A DNA stretch of 17,621 nucleotides from Actinomycetota bacterium. GTDB lineage: Bacteria > Cyanobacteriota > Vampirovibrionia > Obscuribacterales > Obscuribacteraceae. The translations under genes and the position numbers were made by a program. The notes below the pieces were generated by a model, which saw only the letters and a list, made by a program, of their open reading frames with translations, was not told where the DNA came from and did no database searches. The DNA lies in NCBI GenBank assembly GCA_903970355.1, contig CAJCIF010000371.1, positions 1 through 17,621 of the forward strand, read 5' to 3'. Positions 7,365 through 14,811 of this stretch are shown one piece after another (within the stretch, counting starts at the first letter, position 1; every line of letters starts with the position of its first letter).

Positions 7365-7398
7365 GCGAAGGGAGGACGTTTATTCGTTCTCCCTTCGC
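7365..7398. terminator. Strong hairpin, likely terminator between convergent genes
   Basis: The left arm 7365-7378 (GCGAAGGGAGGACG) pairs with the right arm 7385-7398 (CGTTCTCCCTTCGC) over 14 base pairs with one G-U, around a 6-base loop TTTATT. It lies between the plus-strand stop at 7320 and the minus-strand stop at 7414. The trailing plus-strand T-run is short (AAATTTTAG), and the minus strand has none. A terminator for the plus-strand gene is most likely, possibly serving both. Confidence 0.75.
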
Positions 7399-7413
7399 AA
7401 ATTTTAGAGCTGC

Positions 7414-8397
7414 TTAGCCACCAAGCAAAGTATTGATTTTGAAGGGATTGTCCACTTGCACGTTGCGATTAGTGGGGTGCGGACTTTGTCTATATTTGGG
7501 GATGAATCTATTCATCTCAACCGATTTATTCGGACGCTTGTCTTTGCGATTGGCAAATCCAATTAACATGACATTTTTCAGGTCTTGCGACTGCTGATTG
7601 TGCCAATCTTCCACATGGCGATCGCCCAATCCTGAAAGGCTGAAGGTTTGATTCCAAACATCTTCTATGCCGCGTGCCGTTAACGTGGCGCCGAAAACGC
7701 TTGCGCCTTGTGAACTTCTTAGATAGTGTTCGGCAGATTCGTATTGCGGTTTGAGCCAGCCATCTTCATGTGAGTAAGCACCAACAGTTTTGCCGCGGAA
7801 ATAGAATGCCGAATAGATCGCAGAGGCGTTTTCATCAAGAATAACGATCGTGCCGGGACGATTACAGTGAATGAGAGCTTCGTGTGCAAAGCGGAAAGCT
7901 TCTTCGGGAGTTGATTGCGTAAGCGGATCAATAATTTCTCCGTTGAACATGGCAGCCGCTGCTAGTACCAGTTCTTCATCAAGCGGATAAGACTGCAATT
8001 CGCTTTCGCGATGAGATAACTCTCTGTGCATATAGTCGTAAGCAGTTTTGCCGAAGAGTTGGTATGGCAGATGTTTATTGCCGTAAACACAACCTAGAAT
8101 TCTTCCTCTAAATATGAGAGCGGCTGAACGTGATTTGTAATATGGCGAGCTTAAGTGAATGCAGCAGGTGGCTTGGGTAGCTTCAACCGAGAGCAAAAGT
8201 TGTTCCGGACGGTTGTGTTCGCCGTATTTGTGAGCATGACATCCTTGTTCCGTTTCTGGTCGCGGAATCAGATTGACAGTCCGTCTGCTGGGACCACGGA
8301 AATCTGGTTTGCCCCCCTTCTCATGTTTGGGAAACCTTGATTTGGGCTTGTTGGGGAACATTTGGGGCCTCTCCTCAGCACGGCTGTGCTTCGCCAT
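7414..8397 (-). CDS. Unrecognised protein with two similar beta-rich segments
   Basis: This 327-residue product is not one I can name. Residues 1-65 are basic, Pro/Lys/Arg-rich and probably disordered. Two segments, ~74-122 and ~178-226, look like copies: each has a strand, then an FRG turn (AALIFRGRILGCVYG at ~92-106; SAFYFRGKTVGAYSH at ~196-210), then a helix with an A.(D/E)(Y/H).(M/L) ending. The turns are 104 residues apart. This strand-FRG-strand-helix pattern recalls PATAN/DUF4388-type domains, but that is a weak resemblance. The C-terminal ~45 residues are polar. There is no signal peptide or membrane span, so it is probably cytoplasmic. The ATG at 8397 has no clear ribosome site. Downstream is the convergent hairpin. 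Confidence 0.75.
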   Translation of the reverse strand: MAKHSRAEERPQMFPNKPKSRFPKHEKGGKPDFRGPSRRTVNLIPRPETEQGCHAHKYGEHNRPEQLLLSVEATQATCCIHLSSPYYKSRSAALIFRGRILGCVYGNKHLPYQLFGKTAYDYMHRELSHRESELQSYPLDEELVLAAAAMFNGEIIDPLTQSTPEEAFRFAHEALIHCNRPGTIVILDENASAIYSAFYFRGKTVGAYSHEDGWLKPQYESAEHYLRSSQGASVFGATLTARGIEDVWNQTFSLSGLGDRHVEDWHNQQSQDLKNVMLIGFANRKDKRPNKSVEMNRFIPKYRQSPHPTNRNVQVDNPFKINTLLGG

Positions 8398-8596
8398 TTG
8401 GTAAGTGCTTGAACATTAGCTTTTGAATTTGGCAAACTCAGGGCATTTGTAGCGGGAAATACGTATATAGCCAGCAGTCGGCACATCTCGACGATCGGTA
8501 TCCTCTCACCGGCTGCCAACGAAAAGGTTTCCGAGTTGTTAAACGGCGTGGGATGACTACGTAGCGGGAGGTAAATTCTACAGTTTTTGTGTGCTT

Positions 8597-10339
8597 TTAC
8601 GGTCCAAGCAAGAGAAGACGAACCAAAGGTAGTGGCGCTGCACCCGCAGACAGATAGGCATCGTGGAATTTCTGGAGGGTGTAATCGTTACCCTTCTTAG
8701 CTTTGTAATCGTTTCGCAATCTCAAAATTTCTAATTTGCCAAGAGTGTAGACAAGATAGGTCGGGTCTTTCGTACCGCGCTTTGACTCTCGCTCAGCATT
8801 AGCCTTTTCCATGTAACCCTCTTTCATGAAAAATTGCACGGCCTCATCCACGGTCATGCCCTTGGTATGCAATTTGATGCCGACTACAAAGCGGCATGCT
8901 CTCAGGAGAGCATCGTGCAATTGAATGAGGTGATAGCGCTCATCAAATCCGCCATACCCTTCGTCGTACATCATTTGCTCGCAGTAGTGAGCCCAACCTT
9001 CGACATTGGTTCCGCAGCCGAAGATCTTGCGAACGTCGCTGGGCAAGTTTTTATCGAATAAGAACTGCACAAAGTGTCCTGGATAAGCCTCATGCACACT
9101 GGTATTCATGAGATCGTATTTGCAGAAGAAACGCATGTGTTCTTCAGCTCTTTCCTTTGACCAGGAAGATTCAGGCAAGGTCACATAGTAAAAAGCGTTG
9201 CGGGCATTTTTTTCAAATGGACCGGGGCTGTCCATGGAAGCGAACGTGGTGGCACGCATAAAAGGTGGAGTTTCTGCAACACTCAGTTTTTCTTCATTCG
9301 GGAAACTGACTATGGCATGGTCCGTGCAAAATGTTTTTATGCTTGCCAGTAAATTCGACACGGACGAAATCAGATCTTTTGCATCGGGATGATCTTTGGA
9401 ACACTCCAGATAGACTTCTCGCTCCGATTTATTGGGATCTATTTTTCGAGCCGTAGCTCTAAATTCCTCTTGCAGTCTGTGTAATTCTGCCTCGCCTTGC
9501 TTCAGTAACTGATTGACAGGCGTGAGGACGAATTCTTCATGGAACAATTTCGATTGAAAGAGATCCAGTCCAATTGCAAATTGTCCATCGGAATTTGGCA
9601 GAAGATCCTTTTCAAGAAACGCCTGGTAGGAAGAAAGCTGAGCGATGACGTTGTTGTTTTGCTCTTGGAATTCTTTGTTCAGTTTGGAGTCTTTAACCTT
9701 ATTAAAAGCGCTCGGAACGTCTCTTTTGAAAAAGGTGATAATTTCAGGCAATTGCTCAAGAGCTATTTCTGTATAAATTTTGGGTGGATGCCTCAAATTC
9801 TTTCTGGCGGCTTCTAAAAGTGCCGGCAATTTTTTTTCCCGCTCAATGACGTCTTTCAAACGCACCTTCGGATCGGCAAAATTGCGCTTCATGAGCGTAT
9901 AAATAGTAGAAGAGGCAAGCGAACTATATAGATCAGGATCCTTTTCCCACATTCTAATTTCTTGTAGTTCAAGCAAATTTGCGGTGGTGTCATTAAGCAT
10001 CAATTGCAGATCGACACGATCCTGTACCGACAACGACTTGATTTTAATGGCTACGAATGTCTTCAAGAATCCTTGATAGTCATTGATAGATTTTTTGATC
10101 GCATCGGATGATAGGTCTTCAATTTCGCAATCGTAATCATGCATCCCGGATTCGGTGGCGCGAGTCGGTGAGTGCTTAAACACAAAACTCACATATTGAT
10201 CGCACAAGGTTTTGAAGGCAGAAGGCGAAGGTTCATCCGCTCTACTTGCCAAGCATGAGTTCTGAACGATCCCCAGGCAAAGCCACAAACGAATACTGGC
10301 TTGAACCAGGTGTTTTCGTCCTCGGTAATTTTTTTCCAT
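8597..10339 (-). CDS. Secreted DUF885-family putative metallohydrolase
   Basis: This 580-residue protein has the DUF885 signature: HEAYPGH at 416-422 (a zinc-protease-like HExxxGH) and EGWAHYCE at 447-454, which would supply the further ligand. The length is normal for the family. The N-terminus (basic MEKNYRGRKH, then a hydrophobic stretch to ~30, then Ala-Ser-Arg-Ala-Asp) reads as a signal peptide, so it is probably periplasmic or envelope-bound. The tail (YTLGKLEILRLRNDYKAKKG, then FHDAYLSAGAAPLPLVR) is also typical. Family members are predicted peptidases or carboxylate hydrolases, mostly uncharacterised, so the substrate is not assignable. There are 199 bases between its stop and the start of the next minus-strand gene (8397), so the two may not share a transcript. 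The ribosome site at the ATG is weak. Confidence 0.9.
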   Translation of the reverse strand: MEKNYRGRKHLVQASIRLWLCLGIVQNSCLASRADEPSPSAFKTLCDQYVSFVFKHSPTRATESGMHDYDCEIEDLSSDAIKKSINDYQGFLKTFVAIKIKSLSVQDRVDLQLMLNDTTANLLELQEIRMWEKDPDLYSSLASSTIYTLMKRNFADPKVRLKDVIEREKKLPALLEAARKNLRHPPKIYTEIALEQLPEIITFFKRDVPSAFNKVKDSKLNKEFQEQNNNVIAQLSSYQAFLEKDLLPNSDGQFAIGLDLFQSKLFHEEFVLTPVNQLLKQGEAELHRLQEEFRATARKIDPNKSEREVYLECSKDHPDAKDLISSVSNLLASIKTFCTDHAIVSFPNEEKLSVAETPPFMRATTFASMDSPGPFEKNARNAFYYVTLPESSWSKERAEEHMRFFCKYDLMNTSVHEAYPGHFVQFLFDKNLPSDVRKIFGCGTNVEGWAHYCEQMMYDEGYGGFDERYHLIQLHDALLRACRFVVGIKLHTKGMTVDEAVQFFMKEGYMEKANAERESKRGTKDPTYLVYTLGKLEILRLRNDYKAKKGNDYTLQKFHDAYLSAGAAPLPLVRLLLLGP

Positions 10340-10378
10340 CGGAGTTAGAATAGCGCAGATTCCACTTTGTGGTGAGGC

Positions 10379-10510
10379 ATGGACATTGGTGGTCTAGTCG
10401 GATTAGTTCATGGCGCCAGTGCGCTTATTGTGCTCGCTATAGTGACCTTGACGTTTGTACTTATAATCGTGCTTGCCAAATATTTGGAATCAGACTCGGA
10501 TAGATCTTAG
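10379..10510 (+). CDS. 43-residue single-span membrane protein (small ORF)
   Basis: ATG 10379 to TAG 10510 encodes 43 residues: a short Gly-rich start (MDIGGLVGLVHG), an uninterrupted hydrophobic core (ASALIVLAIVTLTFVLIIVLA), then a charged tail (KYLESDSDRS). This is a textbook one-span small membrane protein. GGTGAGG directly precedes the ATG, although the spacing is short. It starts 40 bases from the divergent DUF885 gene, and its stop overlaps the yedF stop tail-to-tail by 3 bases (10508-10510 against 10507-10509). A random ORF with so clean a span and tail is unlikely, but its promoter would have to lie inside or beside the DUF885 start region. No function can be given. Confidence 0.5.
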   Translation: MDIGGLVGLVHGASALIVLAIVTLTFVLIIVLAKYLESDSDRS

Positions 10511-11136
10511 GGCGTGATTACTTTCCCGGCGGCATCTAAGTATTCGCAGATCGCAAACATATTGGTGATTTGCTCTTTTGGCACAATCTCCTTCAAGCCG
10601 TAGTACTCAACGCACAATCCACAAGCCAAAACATCGCACCCGGCTTTTTGAAAATCGTCAAGTACTTTTGCAAAAGGTGAGTTCGGCCCCATTAGTTTGA
10701 CACCTGTGTTGGCCATTAATATTGACCGGGGGCGATGACCGCTGTCGTACATTGTCTGCAAAAAAATGTTGAGCAGATGCTCGGAAAATTCTTGATCTCC
10801 CTCACCGAAAGTGTTCTTAGTTATGAGAACGACCGTGCTATTTCGCTCTTCTTTTATAGTTGAAGTTTGCGGTTGCGTCTCAACTATGTTTTCTGGTTGG
10901 AGGCCGCCTGAGGATCGCTCCAGAACAACCCGATGATACTTGCCGTCAGGCTTCGTTTGAAATCCCACTTTTATTGAGCGTGCCAGGCGAGAAAGGTTTT
11001 GGACGTTGACTTCGTCATCCACAAGAGCTTCTACCCGCTCAATGAGGTTGTTTTCGAAGATCTTCTTAGTGCGTATAACAGGCTCTGGACAAACAAGACC
11101 CCTCAAATCAACCGTGACGTTATGATCATCACTCAT
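10507..11136 (-). CDS. yedF: YedF-type selenium-metabolism sulfurtransferase-like protein (TusA-DsrE fusion)
   Basis: The 209 residues divide into a TusA/SirA domain at ~5-75, with the sulfur-carrying cysteine Cys16 in LVCPEP, and a DsrE-like domain at ~100-209 with a GCDVLACGLCVEYYG cluster (Cys167, Cys172, Cys175). This two-domain form with the gene next to selD is the hallmark of the selenium-associated YedF family, thought to handle sulfur/selenium transfer although the exact reaction is not settled. Its ATG overlaps the selD stop as ATGA, so translation is coupled. No selenoprotein gene was recognised in the window. Confidence 0.92.
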   Translation of the reverse strand: MSDDHNVTVDLRGLVCPEPVIRTKKIFENNLIERVEALVDDEVNVQNLSRLARSIKVGFQTKPDGKYHRVVLERSSGGLQPENIVETQPQTSTIKEERNSTVVLITKNTFGEGDQEFSEHLLNIFLQTMYDSGHRPRSILMANTGVKLMGPNSPFAKVLDDFQKAGCDVLACGLCVEYYGLKEIVPKEQITNMFAICEYLDAAGKVITP

Positions 11137-12188
11137 GGATAAACCTCCACATAACCGGCTTGACCTTCTTCAAAAGAACCAATAATGGCAGCAGTCATTG
11201 AAGTCTTAGAGAGGGCGGCACAGCACTCTTCTGCTTTTTCATTTTCAACAGCCAGTAAGAAGCCGCCTGCTGTCTGCGGATCAAAGCAGAGATCTTCGTG
11301 AGCAAGTTCAATTCCCTCTTTGAAGGAAACCCACTTTTGGAAAGAATTTCGATTTCCATAAGCAGCCGCTGGTACAAGGCCTTCATTGGCGAGTTGACTA
11401 ACCTCCGGAATGAGAGGCACTTTCGAAAAGTTGAGTTTGCATGCCAAGCCGCTTGCTTTAGCCATTTCATGCAAATGACCAGCCAGGCCATAACCAGTTA
11501 CATCCGTACCAGCGTGTATAGGAAATCGTTCGAGATGAGGTAGTAAACCGTCGTTTAATGTCGTCAAAACTTCCATAAGGACTTTCTGGCCTTTAGCACT
11601 TAGACTTTCGGCCTTCAGTCCGATAAGCGCTATGCCTGTTCCAATTGGTTTGGTAATTAGCAAACTATCGCCTGGACGTGCACCACCATTGGTGAGAACT
11701 TTGCGAGGATTGATTAATCCTGTCACAGCTAGACCATAGAGGATCTCCGGCGTTTGAATTGAATGGCCGCCTGCCAAGATCGCTCCAGCCTTGCCCATCT
11801 GATCTAACCCACCTTTCAATATCGACTTGACGGTATCTAACGGATAGTCGCAGGTAGGAAAACTCAAAACATTCAAAGCGAAAATTGGTTTTGCACCCAT
11901 TGCATAAATATCGGAAAGTGCATTGTTGGCCGCTACCTGGCCAAACAAAAATGGATCGCTCAGAATGGGCGGAAAAAAATCTATTGTCTGCACAATTGCA
12001 AGTTCTTCTGAAATTTTGTAAACAGCGGCATCCTCAAAATTTGTAATACCAGCGATTAATTCTTTGCAGATCGGTTTAGGAAGATCGGAAAGAATTGCAT
12101 TCAACTCGGCCGCAGAAATTTTTGCAGAACAACCACTTGTTCGTGAGTTGACCGTCAATAATTGTTTGTTTCCTATGCTTTCTGTCAT
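11133..12188 (-). CDS. selD: Selenide, water dikinase (selenophosphate synthetase)
   Basis: This enzyme makes selenophosphate from selenide and ATP, the selenium donor for selenocysteine and selenouridine in tRNA. The 351-residue length is normal. The catalytic loop reads TSGCSAKIS: Cys20 corresponds to E. coli Cys17 and Lys23 to Lys20, while the second cysteine of the E. coli loop is Ala22 here. The magnesium aspartates are Asp53 (FEDAA), Asp93 (LSDIYAMG) and Asp229 (GTDVTGYG), all offset by +2 from E. coli as expected; GGHS is at 140-143. The ATG at 12188 has GGAAG 8 bases upstream. The active-site residue is cysteine, not a TGA-encoded selenocysteine. It is transcribed divergently from the ribbon-helix-helix gene and coupled to yedF. 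Confidence 0.97.
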   Translation of the reverse strand: MTESIGNKQLLTVNSRTSGCSAKISAAELNAILSDLPKPICKELIAGITNFEDAAVYKISEELAIVQTIDFFPPILSDPFLFGQVAANNALSDIYAMGAKPIFALNVLSFPTCDYPLDTVKSILKGGLDQMGKAGAILAGGHSIQTPEILYGLAVTGLINPRKVLTNGGARPGDSLLITKPIGTGIALIGLKAESLSAKGQKVLMEVLTTLNDGLLPHLERFPIHAGTDVTGYGLAGHLHEMAKASGLACKLNFSKVPLIPEVSQLANEGLVPAAAYGNRNSFQKWVSFKEGIELAHEDLCFDPQTAGGFLLAVENEKAEECCAALSKTSMTAAIIGSFEEGQAGYVEVYP

Positions 12189-12484
12189 TGTTCAAACTTC
12201 CGAAGTTGTCGCTGCATAAGTCTTTGGAGCTTCTGTAAACCGGCTAGCCATGCTGATTTCAATTAGTCCGAAAACTTTATCCCGAAAAAAGCTTTTATAT
12301 AAGTTTCGAGGGTATTCTGCGTTATGGGCTTTCCGGGTCTTTAAAAACAGCATGCAGAAGTGTAGATTATTCCGACTCGTTACCGCGCGCTTCGCATGAA
12401 TGCACTTGCGAACATTATGCAAGCGTTGAGTAACCCTTAGAAATTTTGCCACCTCTCCCTCAAGATTAGCCAAAAGGAATTCAG
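12189..12484. promoter_or_regulatory. Divergent control region between selD and the ribbon-helix-helix gene
   Basis: This 296-base gap must hold promoters for both directions. Two overlapping inverted repeats occur near the right side: TTCGCA (12391-12396) with TGCGAA (12407-12412), and CTTGC (12405-12409) with GCAAG (12419-12423). These are operator-like. A frame open on the minus strand (12192-12473) has no ribosome site and unconvincing composition, and no selenocysteine tRNA was found here. Confidence 0.4.
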
Positions 12485-12691
12485 ATGCCGAAGAAAGTGC
12501 TTGTGGCGTTGCCGCCCGGATTGCTCGAGCAAATAGATTTTGTTGCTCAAGTGGAGCATCGTAGCCGCTCAGATTTAATTCGGGAAGCGCTTAGACGATA
12601 CATAGAAAACTTCAAAAAATCGCAAGCACCCAGAATGACTGTCAGCTCGGTTGGCAATCAGAAAGTAGCTATTCTGTCTGAATCTGATTAG
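12485..12691 (+). CDS. Ribbon-helix-helix (CopG/MetJ-type) DNA-binding protein
   Basis: This 68-residue protein has the RHH core at ~3-43: a beta strand KKVLVALP, helix A over LLEQIDFVAQVE, a turn, and helix B (SRSDLIREALRRYIENF). Such proteins dimerise and insert the paired strands into the DNA major groove at inverted repeats. The ATG has AAGGA 7 bases upstream. The polar tail (residues 44-68) is short. There is no toxin-like gene next to it, so it is more probably a stand-alone repressor than an antitoxin. Likely sites are the inverted repeats just upstream or the palindrome at 12719; both are inference. Confidence 0.88.
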   Translation: MPKKVLVALPPGLLEQIDFVAQVEHRSRSDLIREALRRYIENFKKSQAPRMTVSSVGNQKVAILSESD

Positions 12692-12710
12692 TACTCTTCC
12701 CATAGAGTTA

Positions 12711-12739
12711 TTGACTTCGGCCTACCAAGGCCCTACGAT
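12711..12739 (+). promoter_or_regulatory. Promoter with a palindrome in its spacer
   Basis: TTGACT (12711-12716) and TACGAT (12734-12739) are separated by 17 bases, a good sigma70 arrangement. The spacer holds GGCCTACCAAGGCC (12719-12732), with 5-base arms GGCCT/AGGCC around ACCA. A protein bound there would block RNA polymerase. It would drive the glycine-rich protein and the protease gene behind it. Confidence 0.5.
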
Positions 12740-12762
12740 TTGCGCTACGGAGCGCTCATGGC

Positions 12763-13146
12763 TTGTTGCCAACTTGTGCTTTCCGCGGAAAAGGCGAATT
12801 TTGGTCGCCCGAAGTCGTGATTCATTGGGGCAGAGTTCTATTCACTGAAGTCGCAGTTATAGGCGGCGTTATTTACGGGTTGGGTTTCATCAAGATGCCT
12901 CGCTTCCTAATGCGCCGCAAGCTCTCTACGAGATTTCCCTGGGGTTACTATGCAGACCAGGTTCCCAAAACGGATGACCCTGGCTACTTTACTTCAGAAA
13001 CAGACTTCTTGCATGATACTGGCACGCAGTTTGGCGGCTATGAATCATTTGGCGACTATGGTGAATTCAGCGGATTCGGCGAATTGGGCGAATACGGCTC
13101 ATCCTTCTTCTCTGGAGACGGCGGCGGCGGTGGCGGTGGCGAATAG
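12763..13146 (+). CDS. Small membrane-anchored protein with Gly/Phe/Tyr-rich acidic tail
   Basis: I do not recognise this 127-residue protein. The start is uncertain: TTG 12763 (or the TTG next to it) is the first available in the frame, with GGAG about 10 bases upstream. An internal GTG at about 12819 is an alternative. One hydrophobic span is visible at ~26-43, followed by a basic stretch (PRFLMRRKLSTR) that should stay in the cytoplasm. From ~62 the chain is acidic and aromatic, with irregular FG/YG/GE repeats (residues 89-117), and ends in a GDGGGGGGGE run coded by GGC/GGT triplets. Such tails are common on surface or membrane-associated proteins but give no function. The CPBP protease gene starts 41 bases later, so they probably share a transcript. 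Confidence 0.6.
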   Translation: MLPTCAFRGKGEFWSPEVVIHWGRVLFTEVAVIGGVIYGLGFIKMPRFLMRRKLSTRFPWGYYADQVPKTDDPGYFTSETDFLHDTGTQFGGYESFGDYGEFSGFGELGEYGSSFFSGDGGGGGGGE

Positions 13147-13157
13147 CCGAGTGTTAA

Positions 13158-13182
13158 ACTGCCGTTGACGAAATCCGGCAGT
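13158..13182 (+). promoter_or_regulatory. Small hairpin just before the CPBP protease start
   Basis: ACTGCCG (13158-13164) pairs with CGGCAGT (13176-13182) over 7 base pairs with an 11-base loop. It ends 5 bases before ATG 13188, where the ribosome would bind. There is no T-tract, so it is not a terminator. It could lower initiation of the downstream gene when folded. Confidence 0.35.
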
Positions 13183-13187
13183 AACCA

Positions 13188-14774
13188 ATGAATGAAGTGC
13201 CACAACCGACGCCTAAGAAAAAGTCGCCCGGCGAGATTGTCTTTATTGTTGTCGGCAGCCTGATCCTCTTTCAAACTCTTTTTTCAGCTGGCTCCAAAAC
13301 GCATGGTTTCACACGCGGAGGTGAAGCCGCTGACGGCGGCCGCATAGAAATAATGCTGGAGATTCAGGACGCCCTGCTAAGCATGAGCTCTATGCTGAGC
13401 ACCGATCTGGCAGGTGTTTTTAGCAGCCAGACCAAAGACAATCAGATGATCAAAGCTGTTTTCGACTCAACGAAACAGCAAGCGGAAAAAGAAAACCCGC
13501 CCGAGGAAGAGACGCTCACTAAGCTCGTTATCCTTGCCGGAGAGTTGAACTCGCCCACAAAGAAAAAATATTTCGATCAACTTTGCAAATTGGAAGACCA
13601 AGATGCAAAAGATAGTGCTGAGGCTCTTTCATTCGCTTACGCCTTGAAGGAACCCAGTGCTGATAAGCCTGATACAAAAAAATCCGAAGCTGCAAAATCT
13701 GCAGAAGCTAAATCCGAACCCGCAAAAGCCGAAGTCCCGAAATCTGATGCTCCTAAATCAGATACTCCCAAAACCGACGCTCAGAAGCGCGCCTTCATTT
13801 CAGAGCATCTTCCCTCCGGCTGGTACACACAGCATGCCATCCTGCATTGGCTAAAGCGCTCAAACAACCACAGTGCAATCGAGCAGCAAGAAAGCGATAT
13901 GCAATCGCACTCGATGCACTATCTGCTCAACTTTGTAATTATCATCGCGGTTGGCGCAGTAAGTGGCTTTGTTGGTTTAATCGTCATTCTCATTCAGCTT
14001 TTTCTCTTAGCGCGTGAGATCACTCCAGCCCGCGAAAGATTCATGATTGCAGCAGAAGCAAGCTACGGCTGGCTAAATGTCTATGAAGTCTTTCTCTTCT
14101 GGCTGCTCACTCAGGTAGTTGTGGGGTTGTTCGGTGGACCGGCTTTGAAGGCAGCTGGCGACAAAGTACTGCTTACGGCGCTACTAACAATGACCGTTTA
14201 TACAGCCGGAAACGCTCCAGGGCTCTTTTACGCCTGGTGGTTCGGTTTTAAACCAAATGCCATAAGTTTCCTTGAAGGCATCAAGTTTAGATGGCGGGTG
14301 AACAGGCTTGGTCCTGTGCGCATGGTTTTGATCGGAATAGCGGCCTGGTCGGCCTGCATACCGATAGTTTTAGTTTCTTATGCCATTGCCACTCATTTTC
14401 TCAATTCGCACGGATCCAGTAACCCCATTCTCGGCAAGGTAATTGAAGCTGCGCATACTAATGATTCCCTTGCCACTCTCGTTTTCTATTTCACCCTCGG
14501 TGTCCTGGCTCCTTTTTGTGAAGAAGCGTTGTTCCGAGGTTTTCTATACTCCACTTTGCGGCGTAATTTGCCTGTTTTCCCTTCTCTTGTTCTTTGCGCT
14601 TTGCCTTTTGCCCTGGCTCATCTTGATCCTGGTGGAATGCTGCCCCTTTTCGCCCTCGGCTTCATCTTTGCATTTGTGACCGAGAAGACAAAAAGTATAA
14701 TTCCAGCGATTGTTGCCCATGGCCTATGGAACAGCGGCACATTTACGCTAGTCTTATTATTATTCGGAGGCTGA
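13188..14774 (+). CDS. CPBP/CAAX-family intramembrane metalloprotease with a long N-terminal extension
   Basis: Residues ~428-526 carry the CPBP (Abi/Rce1-like) core: EEALFRG at 445-451, His478 in LAHLDP, and His511/Asn515 in HGLWNSG. These are the glutamate and histidine motifs expected to bind the catalytic metal within the membrane. Span one is at ~17-35; about seven more lie from ~246 onward. At 528 residues it is roughly twice the usual family size. The extra part, ~36-245, lies between span one and the rest and includes a Lys/Ala/Pro/Ser linker at ~157-199 with repeated KSE/KSD/AK units. The extension probably sits outside the membrane on one side, but topology is not certain. Substrate is unknown; family members cleave prenylated proteins, peptides, bacteriocin-related substrates or regulators. 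Confidence 0.88.
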   Translation: MNEVPQPTPKKKSPGEIVFIVVGSLILFQTLFSAGSKTHGFTRGGEAADGGRIEIMLEIQDALLSMSSMLSTDLAGVFSSQTKDNQMIKAVFDSTKQQAEKENPPEEETLTKLVILAGELNSPTKKKYFDQLCKLEDQDAKDSAEALSFAYALKEPSADKPDTKKSEAAKSAEAKSEPAKAEVPKSDAPKSDTPKTDAQKRAFISEHLPSGWYTQHAILHWLKRSNNHSAIEQQESDMQSHSMHYLLNFVIIIAVGAVSGFVGLIVILIQLFLLAREITPARERFMIAAEASYGWLNVYEVFLFWLLTQVVVGLFGGPALKAAGDKVLLTALLTMTVYTAGNAPGLFYAWWFGFKPNAISFLEGIKFRWRVNRLGPVRMVLIGIAAWSACIPIVLVSYAIATHFLNSHGSSNPILGKVIEAAHTNDSLATLVFYFTLGVLAPFCEEALFRGFLYSTLRRNLPVFPSLVLCALPFALAHLDPGGMLPLFALGFIFAFVTEKTKSIIPAIVAHGLWNSGTFTLVLLLFGG

Positions 14775-14811
14775 TCTAGAACCTTGACCCTGAGGAATTT
14801 GGGAGCGAGCC

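Noticed and set aside
8268..8519. Minus-strand 83-residue frame overlapping the start of the 327-residue gene
   Set aside because: Mostly inside a better-supported gene in another frame; no ribosome site or domain.
12192..12473. Minus-strand frame of 93 residues just upstream of selD
   Set aside because: TTG start with no ribosome site, no recognisable domain, irregular composition; likely selD leader and promoter DNA.
12189..12484. Possible selenocysteine tRNA near selD
   Set aside because: No GGTTCGA-type T-arm or long paired acceptor was found in the gap.
13115..13143. GGC/GGT triplet run as a tandem DNA repeat of interest
   Set aside because: It simply encodes the polyglycine tail and is too short to be an independent repeat element.
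12485..13146. Toxin-antitoxin pair (RHH gene plus next gene)
   Set aside because: The following protein has a membrane span and Gly-rich tail but no toxin fold features, and a separate promoter seems to lie between them.
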